Notes under the pieces: model-generated
The model's input: only the letters and a program-made list of their open reading frames with translations
What the model was told of the DNA's origin: nothing
The model's database searches: none
NCBI GenBank assembly: GCA_023666835.1
Contig: JAMPBJ010000003.1
Coordinates: 1 to 64,000 of the forward strand
DNA: 64,000 bases
Reading direction: 5' to 3'
Source: Bacteroides sp.
Lineage (GTDB): Bacteria > Bacteroidota > Bacteroidia > Bacteroidales > Muribaculaceae
Made by a program: the position numbers and the translations under genes
Shown here: one piece after another, positions 7,137 to 16,683 of the stretch
Position numbering within the stretch: the first letter of the stretch is position 1
How the letters are laid out: each line of letters starts with the position of its first letter

Positions 7137-7578
7137 TAAATCTCAGCATGTCATCCATATCTTTGAACCCCAAAGATAGATAAACGTTTCGACCATCGGC
7201 CGTCGTTTCAAGATATATTTTTCTGCAATCACGTAATCGTGCCTCGTGGATCAGTCGTCTAACAATATGATGGGCAATGCCATGTTTGCGAAATTGAGGA
7301 CGCACATATATGTTCATCAGATATGCACAATGGCCGCTTAGGTTGTCGGGCGATGGCATTTCGTCGTAAAAGCATACGGCACCGCATCCGCACCCCACTC
7401 CGTCAGCCGTTACCACGATCGCCAGGTGTCCTCCCACCGGCAATTGACTTTCATAGTAGCGCCGATTGGCATCCAATAGCTGTCGGTCAGGTTCTGCGCC
7501 AAATACTGTCGACAATACTTCCTTTCGCCATCGCATCAGCTGTGGTATTGAAGTGCATTCTGTCAGTTCGATTTTCAT
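7117..7578 (-). CDS. GNAT-family N-acetyltransferase
   Basis: The 153-residue protein has the GNAT acyl-CoA-binding motif A, YVRPQFRKHGIAHHIVRRL (residues about 101-119: R/Q-x-x-G-x-G/A type, here RKHGIA), then IYLETTADGRNVYLSLGF, a typical motif B. It probably acylates an amine with acetyl-CoA or another acyl-CoA. Its start overlaps the adenylation-domain stop by four bases (ATGA) and its end overlaps the hydrolase start by 20 bases, so it should be made in step with both. The substrate could be the amino acid activated by its neighbour; this is inference. Confidence 0.8.
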   Translation of the reverse strand: MKIELTECTSIPQLMRWRKEVLSTVFGAEPDRQLLDANRRYYESQLPVGGHLAIVVTADGVGCGCGAVCFYDEMPSPDNLSGHCAYLMNIYVRPQFRKHGIAHHIVRRLIHEARLRDCRKIYLETTADGRNVYLSLGFKDMDDMLRFNDKNKN

Positions 7579-9011
7579 ACATCGCCCTCCTTCATCACTA
7601 TCGGCAGAAGAGCCACATCAACCTTGCCACGATGTGTCAACGGTATGCTGTGCATTTTGACAAAAAATTCAGGTATCATGAAGTCGGTCAATTTTGATGC
7701 AAGCCAGGATTTGACCTTTACAAGCGTGCAGTCTTCGCGCGCCACGAAGTAGGCCGTGAGATAATGTAGCCCTTGTTCATCGGTGAATGCTTTTACCACT
7801 CCGCGCTCTATGCATGGACATGTGTTCAACACATTTTCCACTTCCTCGGGTTCGACACGTTTGCCGAGTATCATCACCTGATCGTCGCGGCGATGTAGAA
7901 AAGCCATGTTTCCATCGTCGAGCATATAGCCCAGATCGCCACTGCGATACATACGATGGCCGTCGGGCATCACTACGAAGTTGCGTTGTTCAGGCGGATC
8001 ACCAAGGTATCCACGGCCGACACCTTCGCCGAAAATACATATTTCGCCTGTTGCACCCCCGGGCACTTCATGAAAATGACTGTCGAGAATTTTGACCTCC
8101 ACTCCCTTGATAGGTTTGCCGATGGGAAAAGTGCCGTCGGCAAGTGGTTGGGCATTGTCGACACGGAAGTAGTTCGAACATACTGTCGTCTCCGATGGTC
8201 CGTAAGTGTTATAAATCTTCACACCGGTAGTGCGAAGTCTGTCGATATAGGATGAGCGAATCACATCGCCCCCGCTGATGATCAGTCTGATCGACCGGGG
8301 TATTGCGGCAAGTTTGTTCATTTCAGCCAAAAGATATGGGAAGCCGTCGACTATGGTCACCCGGTGTCGGTCGACGAAATTCATGAGCCCTTTAATAGAA
8401 CCGTTGTGCACGGCCAGGGGCGGAATACAAAGTGTCGCTCCGTTGAGCAGTGTGGCAAATACTTCTTCGACGAATATGTCGAACGAACAAACCGAATACT
8501 GCAGCATTATGTCGCCGGGTCCAATATTGAATTCCTCCTTGAAGGCTTCTGTATAGTTGACCACGGAATGGTTTTCAACCACCACGCCTTTTGGCTTGCC
8601 TGAAGTGCCTGAGGTGAAGAGTATATATGCTATGGCTGTTGGTGTAGATCGATCGGGTAGTGGAGCGGTAGCCTCAGGCATGTGAAGGAAGAAGTTTTGA
8701 GTTATGATGCGACTAACACCCGATGTATGCATCATATAATCGATCCTGTCCTGAGGCAGTAGTGGCTCGGCAGGCACGTAAGCCGCGCCCGTTTTCAATA
8801 CGGCAAGCATTGCAGCAATCTGTTCTGCCCCGTGAGGAATTACAATTCCAATGAACTTCCCCTGTTGATCCTTAAGTTTTGTAACTATCCTTTCAACCAT
8901 CAGATCAAGTTCGCCATAAGTCGTTGTGCGGTCTTCTTCTATAATTGCAGGTGATAGAGGTTGGCTGTCGGCCATCTCTTTGAATTTGGAATAGATCGTG
9001 TGTGCTGACAT
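7575..9011 (-). CDS. free-standing amino-acid adenylation domain (NRPS/DltA-like)
   Basis: The 478-residue protein is one adenylation domain of the ANL superfamily, about the usual length and without condensation, carrier or thioesterase domains. Core motifs are present: A3 YILFTSGTSGKPKGV (129-143), A5 NTYGPSETT, A7 YRSGDLG, A8 RRDDQVMILGKRVEPEEVE and the A10 lysine in HRGKVD. The A4 region has FDIFVEE, so the Asp that binds the amino group of an amino acid is present, favouring amino-acid over fatty-acid activation. It should form an aminoacyl-adenylate; no carrier protein is encoded nearby. It lies two bases after the permease gene and overlaps the GNAT gene. Confidence 0.85.
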   Translation of the reverse strand: MSAHTIYSKFKEMADSQPLSPAIIEEDRTTTYGELDLMVERIVTKLKDQQGKFIGIVIPHGAEQIAAMLAVLKTGAAYVPAEPLLPQDRIDYMMHTSGVSRIITQNFFLHMPEATAPLPDRSTPTAIAYILFTSGTSGKPKGVVVENHSVVNYTEAFKEEFNIGPGDIMLQYSVCSFDIFVEEVFATLLNGATLCIPPLAVHNGSIKGLMNFVDRHRVTIVDGFPYLLAEMNKLAAIPRSIRLIISGGDVIRSSYIDRLRTTGVKIYNTYGPSETTVCSNYFRVDNAQPLADGTFPIGKPIKGVEVKILDSHFHEVPGGATGEICIFGEGVGRGYLGDPPEQRNFVVMPDGHRMYRSGDLGYMLDDGNMAFLHRRDDQVMILGKRVEPEEVENVLNTCPCIERGVVKAFTDEQGLHYLTAYFVAREDCTLVKVKSWLASKLTDFMIPEFFVKMHSIPLTHRGKVDVALLPIVMKEGDV

Positions 9012-9013
9012 AG

Positions 9014-10147
9014 TTATTCTTTTAAGGCTGATGCTTCTGAGTTGGTGTTCGAAGTATCTTCTTCGTCATCGTCGGTAGGCGATAGAATGTATTGTTTATA
9101 GTATGCGATTAAGAGGGCAGTGACGGGGAGTGCTATGATCATTCCGATGATGCCGAGCAATGTTCCCCACACCGATAGCGAAAGAAGTATGATGGCCGGA
9201 TTCAATCCGAGCGATTTGCCCATGATTTTAGGCGTCAGCAGATAGTCGCAGATACACTGACTAATCACGTAGACGAGTATACACTTCCCCATTTCAGGCC
9301 AGAACTCAACGGCTCCAGTCAGCGAATACAACCAGCAAAGTATTGTCACCGGTATGAGCGTGACATACTGGACATAAGGGATCATATAAAGTATACCCAC
9401 AATCACCCCCATCACGATGGCAAGAGGCAATCCCACGATCGAAAAACCGATGCAATAGAACACTGCGGCACAAGCGGCTATTACGGCCTGCGATCTGAAG
9501 TAGCGGTCCATGTTGTCCTTGATATTGTCGAATATCGGATATACTTTCGACCGGTAGCGCGGTGGCACCACTTTTCTGAAGCCGTTCATCAACTGACGGT
9601 AATCGATCATGATAAAAATGACGTAGATAAACGTCAGCAACCATTCGATCACGTTCATCAACGTGTCAAGCGTAGCCGATATCCAGCTCGTCCCCTCTGA
9701 GAACATTCGGGCAAGTTGCTGCGGCTCGAGGAAGTGACGCAGATTGTCTAGATTGATGTAATGCTCTATATAGTGTTGTATCTCGGGAGCGAAGATATGA
9801 TTTGATGCATCGGTCGGCGATGATTTTATCATATTGTCCAACTGGTTGATCTCATTGATGGCCGACGGTACGATGATACAGGCCAGACCGCCTACTATTA
9901 TTATGGCCTCAAGCAGGGTCAAAAACACCGGTATCACTCTGCTCTTCAGCCTCAAGTGCTTCTGCTGAAAAATGACCACCGGTTCCAGCACATATGCTAT
10001 CAGACAGGCCACACAAAATGGCAGGAGCACATTCTTCAAGTCATTGACAAGCCATATGGCAGCCAACGTGAAGGCTATCACAATGATAGCCCTGACCACT
10101 TGATCGAATGTTATAGGTTTTCTCCTCGACATATAAGTTGACGGCAT
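9014..10147 (-). CDS. AI-2E family (PF01594-type) transporter
   Basis: A 377-residue polytopic membrane protein with the pattern of the AI-2E/TqsA/PerM family: an N-terminal hydrophobic pair after a basic start (MSRRKPITF), a soluble middle (residues about 85-150) and a C-terminal block of five or six hydrophobic segments with GVIVGILYMIPYVQYVTLIP. The C-terminus is acidic (..TDDDEEDTSNTNSEAS..). The family exports small molecules or ions. It is the first gene of the adenylation-GNAT-hydrolase run (two-base gap), so export of that pathway's product is possible. ATG 10147 gives the longest form; ATG 10132 also fits. Confidence 0.8.
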   Translation of the reverse strand: MPSTYMSRRKPITFDQVVRAIIVIAFTLAAIWLVNDLKNVLLPFCVACLIAYVLEPVVIFQQKHLRLKSRVIPVFLTLLEAIIIVGGLACIIVPSAINEINQLDNMIKSSPTDASNHIFAPEIQHYIEHYINLDNLRHFLEPQQLARMFSEGTSWISATLDTLMNVIEWLLTFIYVIFIMIDYRQLMNGFRKVVPPRYRSKVYPIFDNIKDNMDRYFRSQAVIAACAAVFYCIGFSIVGLPLAIVMGVIVGILYMIPYVQYVTLIPVTILCWLYSLTGAVEFWPEMGKCILVYVISQCICDYLLTPKIMGKSLGLNPAIILLSLSVWGTLLGIIGMIIALPVTALLIAYYKQYILSPTDDDEEDTSNTNSEASALKE

Positions 10148-10296
10148 TTGTTTCCATTAGAACACCCCACCCGCCAATAGTGTTTAACCCCATCACTCAA
10201 CGCGATTGCAAATCTTAAATTGACCGGTCCCAAATTCGGTAATTGTGTTAGTATTTGTTAACGTATGTGGGTTGTGTGCTTGCTCAATCTTGCCTA

Positions 10297-10304
10297 TAAA
10301 TTTG
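10297..10304 (+). promoter_or_regulatory. -7 box for the small ORF at 10328
   Basis: TAAATTTG matches the Bacteroidetes TAnnTTTG element, with a TTG at 10272-10274 about 22 bases upstream. The next start codon downstream is the 23-codon ORF at 10328. The rest of the 10148-10327 gap also has to hold the leftward promoter of the transporter operon, which I could not place. Confidence 0.4.
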
Positions 10305-10327
10305 CGGTATAAAAAACTAATTGAGCT

Positions 10328-10399
10328 ATGATTGGAATAATTCTTTTTATCGGATTTTTTTCTTGGATCATGTTTGCTGACCGTCTGACTACTGATTGA
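10328..10399 (+). CDS. possible 23-residue membrane micro-protein
   Basis: The ORF reads MIGIILFIGFFSWIMFADRL then TTD-stop: one hydrophobic helix with a short charged tail, the typical look of a single-pass micro-protein. It follows a good -7 box (10297-10304) with a leader of about 18-20 bases, and ends 11 bases inside the convergent symporter gene. It is too short to assign by homology. Support is only the promoter position and the clean hydrophobic pattern, so it could be chance. Confidence 0.3.
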   Translation: MIGIILFIGFFSWIMFADRLTTD

Positions 10400-11615
10400 C
10401 GCGACCAGGCGTGGTTTCTTTGGAGATGTCACGGTTGGCCATGGCGCAGACACAGGAGTCGGACCATACGTTCTCTCCCGTTTCTACCATATCGATCACG
10501 GTGTAGATGGGGAGGATAACACCCATGATTGATATGTCGGCACCGATGCCTGCCATCAACGATAGTGTCAGAAAATAGCATCCCATGGGCACTCCGGCAT
10601 TGCCTACGGCCGAAAGCACCGAAATGAACAGCCACACGAGCATTATGGGCCAACTGAGCTCGATACCGCTGTTTTGCATCACATAGAGCGACGTTACGAT
10701 GATGAATGCGGCACATCCGTTCATGTTCACCGTGGTGCAGATGGGCAGTACGAACCGCGATACCTTTTTGTCGACACCCAGCCGACTTTCGGCATTTTCC
10801 ATCGTGACCGGAAGCGTTGCGGCCGAACTTTTGGTGAATATGGCCATCATCACGGCCGGTGTCATGGCTCTGAATGCTTTTATGGGATTGATGCGTTTGC
10901 ACAATAGGAAGATCGGAAGCACCACAAATATCTGAAGCATATTGCCTCCGAGTATCACTACTACGTATTTACCGAGCGAATCGAGCATCACTCCGCCTCC
11001 GAGTGTGGCTATCATCTGTTCGCTGAATGCTAGAATACCGAGCGGCAACACGGCTATAAGCCATCTGATCAATGTGAATAGTAGATCCTGCAGACCGGTC
11101 AAACCGTTGATGAGAACCTTTTTCGCTTCATTTTCCGGCATACGCGACAATGCTATCCCGACAGCAAAACATATCAAAAGGAGCGCCAGAACGTTGCCAT
11201 CGAGCAGCGGTTTCACGATGTTGTCTGGTATGATTGATATAAAATGGTCGGCATACGAAAAGGTCTTGGCATCGTCGGCAAGTGCTACCTCGGCTTCAAG
11301 CTGGGGTGAGGGAATATTGCCGGGCTTGAGCAACACATAGAGGAGTAGTCCGACGGCAGCCGCTGCAAACGTGGTCAGCAGCGTGTACTTTATCGTAGTG
11401 CCGAACATCTTGCCCACCTTGCCTTTCCCGCCAAGCGATGCCAAAGTAGTGATGATGGCAAGTATGATGGTCGGCACGGCAAGCAATCTAAACAGGCGTG
11501 TGAATATTGTGGCTATCAGATTCATGGCCGTGTCGATGGCGGCGACATGCAAAAATCCGAGGCCTACGCCCAGGCATAATGCCACGACCCAAAGTATGAT
11601 CTGTTTCTTATTCAT
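10389..11615 (-). CDS. dicarboxylate/amino acid:cation symporter (DAACS family)
   Basis: A 408-residue polytopic protein with the marker sequences of GltT/SstT-type transporters: a serine-rich re-entrant hairpin TKSSAATLPVTMEN, the NMNGCAAF motif of the sodium/substrate site and ..SVLSAVGNAGVPMGCYF.. in the second hairpin. It imports glutamate, aspartate, serine or C4-dicarboxylates with sodium or protons; the exact substrate is not readable. It lies 66 bases downstream of the radical SAM gene on the same strand. The gap contains a perfect palindrome GTTTTTATAAAAAC (11629-11642). Confidence 0.9.
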   Translation of the reverse strand: MNKKQIILWVVALCLGVGLGFLHVAAIDTAMNLIATIFTRLFRLLAVPTIILAIITTLASLGGKGKVGKMFGTTIKYTLLTTFAAAAVGLLLYVLLKPGNIPSPQLEAEVALADDAKTFSYADHFISIIPDNIVKPLLDGNVLALLLICFAVGIALSRMPENEAKKVLINGLTGLQDLLFTLIRWLIAVLPLGILAFSEQMIATLGGGVMLDSLGKYVVVILGGNMLQIFVVLPIFLLCKRINPIKAFRAMTPAVMMAIFTKSSAATLPVTMENAESRLGVDKKVSRFVLPICTTVNMNGCAAFIIVTSLYVMQNSGIELSWPIMLVWLFISVLSAVGNAGVPMGCYFLTLSLMAGIGADISIMGVILPIYTVIDMVETGENVWSDSCVCAMANRDISKETTPGRVNQ

Positions 11616-11681
11616 GTGTCGATCGGTGGTTTTTATAAAAACAACACCGCAACACCTTTGAATGTTTTATGAGATGGAGCC

Positions 11682-12893
11682 CTACTTGAACAGCGACATC
11701 ACGTTGGCCGGCGCACGTTGGGCTTTGAGCTCTGCGGCCATGAAGTCCATGTAGGGAGCAACATGTTCGAAATAACGGCGGTAACCGCTGCACAGATAGT
11801 TGAGTCCGGGCTGTCCGTCGGCGGTTACTGCGAATCGGTTTTTCGGACACTCGCCGTTGCATATCATGGTCCACCGGCATTTGAGGCATTGGTCAGGCAA
11901 CGAGCCTCGTTTGTTTTGTCCGAACGCGCGCTGCCGCTGGCTCGACATCATGTTTATTATTGTGTCGGAGTGTATGTTGCCGAGCTTATATTGCGGAAAC
12001 ACGAAATGGTCGCAACTGTACACGTCACCGTTGAAATCAACAATTCCGGCATGACCGCATACGTCGCTCATGGTGCACACGCCGGGTTGAACTCCTACCC
12101 ACCGCGCAAGCGTCGAGTCAAAGATCTGCACGAATATCTTTCCGACATCGCTCCGTACCCAGCGGTCAAACACCCGGCATAGGAATTCGCCCCATTGCTT
12201 CGGTGTGACGCTGTGCGGGGTCAATTCTCCGTTGTCGACCACCGACGACAAGTGTCCGTCGGTGCGTCGTCGCTCTACTATGGGGGTGAATTGCAGGTAT
12301 TTGCATCCGATCTGCTTGAAAAAGTCGTAAAACTCTTCGGGATATTCCACATTGTAGTCGTTGACCACGGCAAGCGCGTTCCATTCCACTCCATAGCGCT
12401 GGAGCATACGTATGCTTCTCATCACGGTCTGAAACGACGGGCCGCCGGTGGCAGTCCGACGGTATTCGTCATGAAACTCTTCGGGCCCGTCAATCGAGAT
12501 GCCCACAAGCCAGCCTTCGTTGCGTAAAAACCGGCACCAGGTCTCGGTCAGCAATGTGCCGTTGGTCTGCAGACAGTTAACTATGCGGTGGCCGCGGGCA
12601 TAGCGTTGCTGCAGCCCGACAGCCTTGCGGTAGAATTCAATGGGGCGCATCAAGGCTTCTCCGCCATGCCAGGTGAACACCACTTCTTCAGTGGTGGAGC
12701 ATTCGATGTATTGGCGTATGAATTCCTCAAGCGTTTGGTCGCTCATCTGCTGCCTCCCGATGCCTTCACCCTTTTCGAGATAGTAGCAATATTCGCATCG
12801 AAGATTGCATGCTGCCCCGATCGGTTTAGCCATCAGATACATCACCGAACCGAAAGGATTTGCCAATATGTCGCCAGATTCCGTATTACTCAT
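11682..12893 (-). CDS. radical SAM/SPASM protein, anaerobic sulfatase-maturase type
   Basis: The radical SAM cluster motif CNLRCEYCYY sits about 30 residues from the chosen start, and two C-terminal Cys clusters of the SPASM region are present: CTMSDVCGHAG..DVYSCDH and CLKCRWTMICNGECP. Length (403 residues) and order fit anSME enzymes, which oxidise a Cys or Ser of sulfatases to formylglycine using SAM and three Fe-S clusters. No sulfatase gene lies in the window, so another peptide substrate is possible. I use the ATG at 12893 (MSNTESGD..); the upstream ATG at 12923 precedes a -7-like box (TACTTTTG) that ends four bases before 12893. Confidence 0.85.
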   Translation of the reverse strand: MSNTESGDILANPFGSVMYLMAKPIGAACNLRCEYCYYLEKGEGIGRQQMSDQTLEEFIRQYIECSTTEEVVFTWHGGEALMRPIEFYRKAVGLQQRYARGHRIVNCLQTNGTLLTETWCRFLRNEGWLVGISIDGPEEFHDEYRRTATGGPSFQTVMRSIRMLQRYGVEWNALAVVNDYNVEYPEEFYDFFKQIGCKYLQFTPIVERRRTDGHLSSVVDNGELTPHSVTPKQWGEFLCRVFDRWVRSDVGKIFVQIFDSTLARWVGVQPGVCTMSDVCGHAGIVDFNGDVYSCDHFVFPQYKLGNIHSDTIINMMSSQRQRAFGQNKRGSLPDQCLKCRWTMICNGECPKNRFAVTADGQPGLNYLCSGYRRYFEHVAPYMDFMAAELKAQRAPANVMSLFK

Positions 12894-12986
12894 ACTACAA
12901 AAGTACGAAATTTTCATAAACATTTGACTTATTTGAAGCGTTGAAAATATCAGAAGGGATCATCGTATTATGTAAAATCATCAATT

Positions 12987-14303
12987 ATGTCTGCATACTT
13001 TTTACCGTTGGAGATCATTCCATCACATGAAGTAGCCACCTGGTTGCTGGTCAATATCCGAAGATTGCTTGATCATATCGGTCTCGAACATGACAGGAGG
13101 ATTGAAGAGGTGGTCTATGTTGCCGCTATCGTTGCGTTTGCACTCTTCCTTGGTTGGTTGGCTCGAATTTTTATTCTTTGGGCTGTAAGAAAATTCGTAA
13201 AGCTTAGAAAAACGAATACAGCTGAAAAAATGCTCAAGGAGCACATTTTCGAACATTGCAGCCATATCATTCCTCCGCTGGTGATTCTCGGATTGTTGCC
13301 TTTTACATTCGACACAAAGTCGCTGCTGCTTAATATATTCCGCACCGGCTTGCTTGTCTATCTGATCATCACCATCACCATAGCCATCAACAAGATCATC
13401 AAGTTTATTTGGGAGCGCTATAATGCGCGAGAGAATACCAAAAACCTTCCGCTTGCCGGAATACTGAATGTGTGCACAGGCATCGTTTGGATCATTTCGA
13501 TCATTGTAATCGGATCTGTGTTGATGGACAAATCGCCAATGGCATTGCTTACGGGTCTCGGCGCCTTTGCCACGGTGTTGATGTTGATATTCAAAGACAG
13601 CATTCTCGGATTTGTGGCCGGAATTCAGCTTTCGCAAAACGATATGGTGCGCATCGGCGACTGGATCGTTGTGCCCTCGACGATCGCCAATGGTATTGTC
13701 ATCGACATGTCGCTGACTGCAGTTAAGGTGCAGAACTGGGATAATACGATCGTCACTCTTCCGCCTTATACGCTTGTCAGCACTTCGTTTCAGAATTGGC
13801 GCGGTATGAGCGATAGCGGTTATCGCCTGATCAGCCGGTCGGTCTACTTCGATGTCGATTCGGTGGTCAATGCCACCCCTGAAATGATCGCCGGTGTGTC
13901 CGATCTGCCCAACATGAAGCCGTTTGTCGAAAAGATCCAGGCCTCTGGACAGTTCTATGATCCCGGTCTGGCTACGGTCAACGGCACGTTGCAGACCAAT
14001 ATGGGTCTGTTTCGCGGTTACATGTGTGAGTATCTGTTGCATCATCCACTGATCGGTACCGACCAGCAGATCCTTGTCAGAATCATGAGCCCTGATGCAA
14101 GCGGCTATCCGCTGCAGATCTATTGCTACACCACAACGGCATGGACGGCCTATGAAGCCATTCAGAGCGAGATTTTCGAGCATATTGCAGCAGTCGCCCC
14201 AAAATTCGGATTGCGCCTGTTCAACAATCCTTCGGGACGCGACGTGAAAAGCCTTGCCGAAGCCAATCCAAAACCCGAAGCATCGGCTACGGCTAGTGCT
14301 TGA
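12987..14303 (+). CDS. mechanosensitive channel, MscS/YbdG type
   Basis: The 438-residue protein has about five hydrophobic segments in its first 190 residues. It then has the pore and MscS beta-domain signature: ALLTGLGAFATVLMLIFKDS and LGFVAGIQLSQNDMVRIGDWIVVP, followed by a soluble C-terminal domain. The length and the long insert after the beta-domain match YbdG-type miniconductance channels rather than small MscS. It opens under membrane tension to release solutes at osmotic downshock. Divergent from the radical SAM gene; convergent with the outer-membrane barrel. Confidence 0.88.
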   Translation: MSAYFLPLEIIPSHEVATWLLVNIRRLLDHIGLEHDRRIEEVVYVAAIVAFALFLGWLARIFILWAVRKFVKLRKTNTAEKMLKEHIFEHCSHIIPPLVILGLLPFTFDTKSLLLNIFRTGLLVYLIITITIAINKIIKFIWERYNARENTKNLPLAGILNVCTGIVWIISIIVIGSVLMDKSPMALLTGLGAFATVLMLIFKDSILGFVAGIQLSQNDMVRIGDWIVVPSTIANGIVIDMSLTAVKVQNWDNTIVTLPPYTLVSTSFQNWRGMSDSGYRLISRSVYFDVDSVVNATPEMIAGVSDLPNMKPFVEKIQASGQFYDPGLATVNGTLQTNMGLFRGYMCEYLLHHPLIGTDQQILVRIMSPDASGYPLQIYCYTTTAWTAYEAIQSEIFEHIAAVAPKFGLRLFNNPSGRDVKSLAEANPKPEASATASA

Positions 14304-14316
14304 AAGACTTCGGTTT

Positions 14317-14934
14317 TTAAAAAAGGTAGGCTGCGCGGATGGCCCATGTCGAATTGCGGGCCGAGTAGTTGGTCAGTATTTTGTCCTTCAGAGCGTAGGT
14401 GAGACCCATATTGTAGCTCACCGACACCTGCCAGTGGCGCTTGATTTCAGCTCCGATGCCCATGTCAACGCCAAGTTCTCCAAAGGGATAGCTCATACAG
14501 TCAAGCTTACTGTGTCCCACAAGAAGTCCGATCGACGGGCCGGCGTAGATGAACGGAGCAAGCACGTCCTCAAAACCATTGAGGTTGGTGTACTTGAAAC
14601 GCAGATGGACAGGTATCACTGCATAGTGCAGATAGGCGCGCGGTGAGTCGTAGCCCTGATCGGCCCACATTTTGTATTCACCCAGATTCAGTTTGGCTCC
14701 TCGCTGCTCATAATACAGACCCAAATCAATGCCGAATCCGATGCCGGGAAACATCAACTCACCCATAATGCCGGCTGAATAGCCCACACTTTTGTCGACA
14801 GTGGCCAGGTCCTGCTTGAAATTCAGGTCGGTCAGATTAACCCCGACGATAGGGCCGTAGCGGAATTGTGCATTGGTTTGCGATGCGCCAATAATCGCGA
14901 TCAGCAATATGATTGTCGATACTATCTTTTTCAT
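14317..14934 (-). CDS. PorT-like outer-membrane beta-barrel protein
   Basis: A signal peptide (residues 1-22, cut near TNA-QF) is followed by about eight alternating polar/hydrophobic strands and a C-terminal aromatic end (..IRAAYLF), the usual outer-membrane barrel finish. The start FRYGPIVGVNLTDLN is typical of the PorT/outer_membrane_beta-barrel family widespread in Bacteroidetes. 205 residues fits an eight-stranded barrel. The function of these barrels is mostly unknown. Divergent from gpmI. Confidence 0.8.
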   Translation of the reverse strand: MKKIVSTIILLIAIIGASQTNAQFRYGPIVGVNLTDLNFKQDLATVDKSVGYSAGIMGELMFPGIGFGIDLGLYYEQRGAKLNLGEYKMWADQGYDSPRAYLHYAVIPVHLRFKYTNLNGFEDVLAPFIYAGPSIGLLVGHSKLDCMSYPFGELGVDMGIGAEIKRHWQVSVSYNMGLTYALKDKILTNYSARNSTWAIRAAYLF

Positions 14935-14986
14935 ACGTTTTGCCTAAAATTGATATTATTTCCGACAAAGGTAATCAAAATTTCAT

Positions 14987-14994
14987 TAACTTTG
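14987..14994 (+). promoter_or_regulatory. -7 box of gpmI
   Basis: TAACTTTG is a perfect TAnnTTTG match, 56 bases before the gpmI ATG. No clear TTTG -33 element is visible at the usual distance. Confidence 0.55.
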
Positions 14995-15050
14995 CACTGT
15001 AATTAAACGTTACTTTAAAAAACATTGGAAAACTTCTAAAAAGACATATC

Positions 15051-16565
15051 ATGGCAAAGAAAGCTTTATTGATGATTCTTGACGGATGGGGTATCGGCAA
15101 TCACTCCAAAAGTGATGTGATCTATTCCACTCCCACTCCCTATTGGGACTATTTGCTTAAAACTTATCCTCACTCCCAATTGCAGGCAAGCGGCGAAAAC
15201 GTTGGCTTGCCCGACGGCCAGATGGGTAATTCCGAAGTCGGCCACCTCAACATTGGTGCCGGTCGCGTAGTCTATCAGGATCTTGTGAAAATCAACAAGG
15301 CATGTGCCGACGGATCAATACTTGAGAATCCTGAAATCAAGAGTGCTTTCAGCTATGCTAAAGAGCACGGCAAAGCCATCCACTTCATGGGTCTAACTTC
15401 TAATGGCGGTGTGCACTCGTCGCTTGATCATCTGTTTGCTCTATGCGATATTGCCAAAGTATACGGTCTTGAGAAAGTATATATCCACTGCTTCATGGAT
15501 GGCCGCGACACCGACCCTCGTTCGGGCGTGGGCTTCATCGAACAGCTCCGCGATCATTGCGCCAAGTCTGCCGGACAGATCGCTTCGATCATCGGACGCT
15601 ACTACGCCATGGACCGCGACAAACGCTGGGAGCGCGTGAAAGTGGCCTACGATCTTCTCGTCAACGGCGAGGGCAAACAGGCTACCGACATGGTTGAGGC
15701 CGTTAAAGAATCTTATGCCGACGGTGTCACCGACGAATTCATCAAACCGATCAACAACTCCACAGTCGACGGCACTATCAAACAGGGCGATGCCGTGATT
15801 TTCTTCAACTACCGCAACGACCGCGCCAAAGAGCTCACCATTGCTCTGACTCAGCACGATATTCCTGAAGCCGGAATGACCACCATTCCCGATCTGCAGT
15901 ACTATTGCATGACGCCCTACGATGCATCGTTCACCGGTGTTCACATTTTGTTTGACAAAGAAAACGTCAACAACACACTTGGCGAATACCTCTCATCGCT
16001 CGATAAAAAGCAGCTCCACATTGCCGAAACCGAAAAGTATGCCCACGTGACATTCTTCTTCAACGGCGGTCGCGAAGCTCCCTATGAAGGCGAGGAACGC
16101 ATACTGGTTGCGTCGCCCAAGGTTGCCACTTATGATCTAAAGCCCGAAATGAGTGCTTTCGAAGTGTGCGACAAGCTCGTTGAGGCCATCAAGTCCGAGG
16201 AATTCGACTTCATCGTTGTCAACTATGCCAACGGCGATATGGTTGGTCACACCGGAGTATATGAAGCTATTGAAAAAGCTGTAAAGGCTGTTGATGAATG
16301 CGTAAACCGCACCGTTGAAGCTGCCAAGAAAGCCGACTATGAAGTTATCATTATCGCTGACCACGGCAATGCCGACAATGCGGTCAACGAAGACGGCACT
16401 CCCAACACAGCCCACTCGCTCAACCCTGTTCCCTGTGTTTATGTCACAGAGCGCAAAGATGCCAAAGTCGAGAACGGCAAGCTGGCCGACGTGGCTCCCA
16501 CTATCCTCTCCATCATGGGTCTCCCACAGCCCAAAGAGATGACCGGCCACTCCCTCATCGACTAA
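15051..16565 (+). CDS. gpmI: 2,3-bisphosphoglycerate-independent phosphoglycerate mutase
   Basis: Full length (504 residues) with family landmarks: MILDGWGIG (first metal site), [14 protein letters not shown] with the phospho-acceptor Ser, [11 protein letters not shown], and the C-terminal metal ligands in [10 protein letters not shown] and TAHSLNPVP. It interconverts 3- and 2-phosphoglycerate in glycolysis using two Mn ions and is cytosolic. It is a single-gene unit: its own -7 box upstream and a terminator at 16629-16666. Confidence 0.97.
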   Translation: MAKKALLMILDGWGIGNHSKSDVIYSTPTPYWDYLLKTYPHSQLQASGENVGLPDGQMGNSEVGHLNIGAGRVVYQDLVKINKACADGSILENPEIKSAFSYAKEHGKAIHFMGLTSNGGVHSSLDHLFALCDIAKVYGLEKVYIHCFMDGRDTDPRSGVGFIEQLRDHCAKSAGQIASIIGRYYAMDRDKRWERVKVAYDLLVNGEGKQATDMVEAVKESYADGVTDEFIKPINNSTVDGTIKQGDAVIFFNYRNDRAKELTIALTQHDIPEAGMTTIPDLQYYCMTPYDASFTGVHILFDKENVNNTLGEYLSSLDKKQLHIAETEKYAHVTFFFNGGREAPYEGEERILVASPKVATYDLKPEMSAFEVCDKLVEAIKSEEFDFIVVNYANGDMVGHTGVYEAIEKAVKAVDECVNRTVEAAKKADYEVIIIADHGNADNAVNEDGTPNTAHSLNPVPCVYVTERKDAKVENGKLADVAPTILSIMGLPQPKEMTGHSLID

Positions 16566-16628
16566 ACAACGACGTAGGGCAACAACCACAAATACTACTA
16601 TCCCAATCCCCTAATAATAATCCCCAAG

Positions 16629-16666
16629 CTCCTTTCCCGACGAGATGTCGAGAAAGGAGTTGTTTT
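16629..16666 (+). terminator. gpmI terminator
   Basis: CTCCTTTCCCGAC (16629-16641) pairs with GTCGAGAAAGGAG (16647-16659) with one mismatch, and TTGTTTT follows. Confidence 0.75.
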
Positions 16667-16683
16667 AGACCCCATCTCATAAA

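Noticed and set aside
13023-14183. 386-residue minus-strand ORF inside the MscS gene
   Set aside because: The plus strand has clear channel motifs; the ORF is low-complexity His/Arg/Asp-rich shadow.
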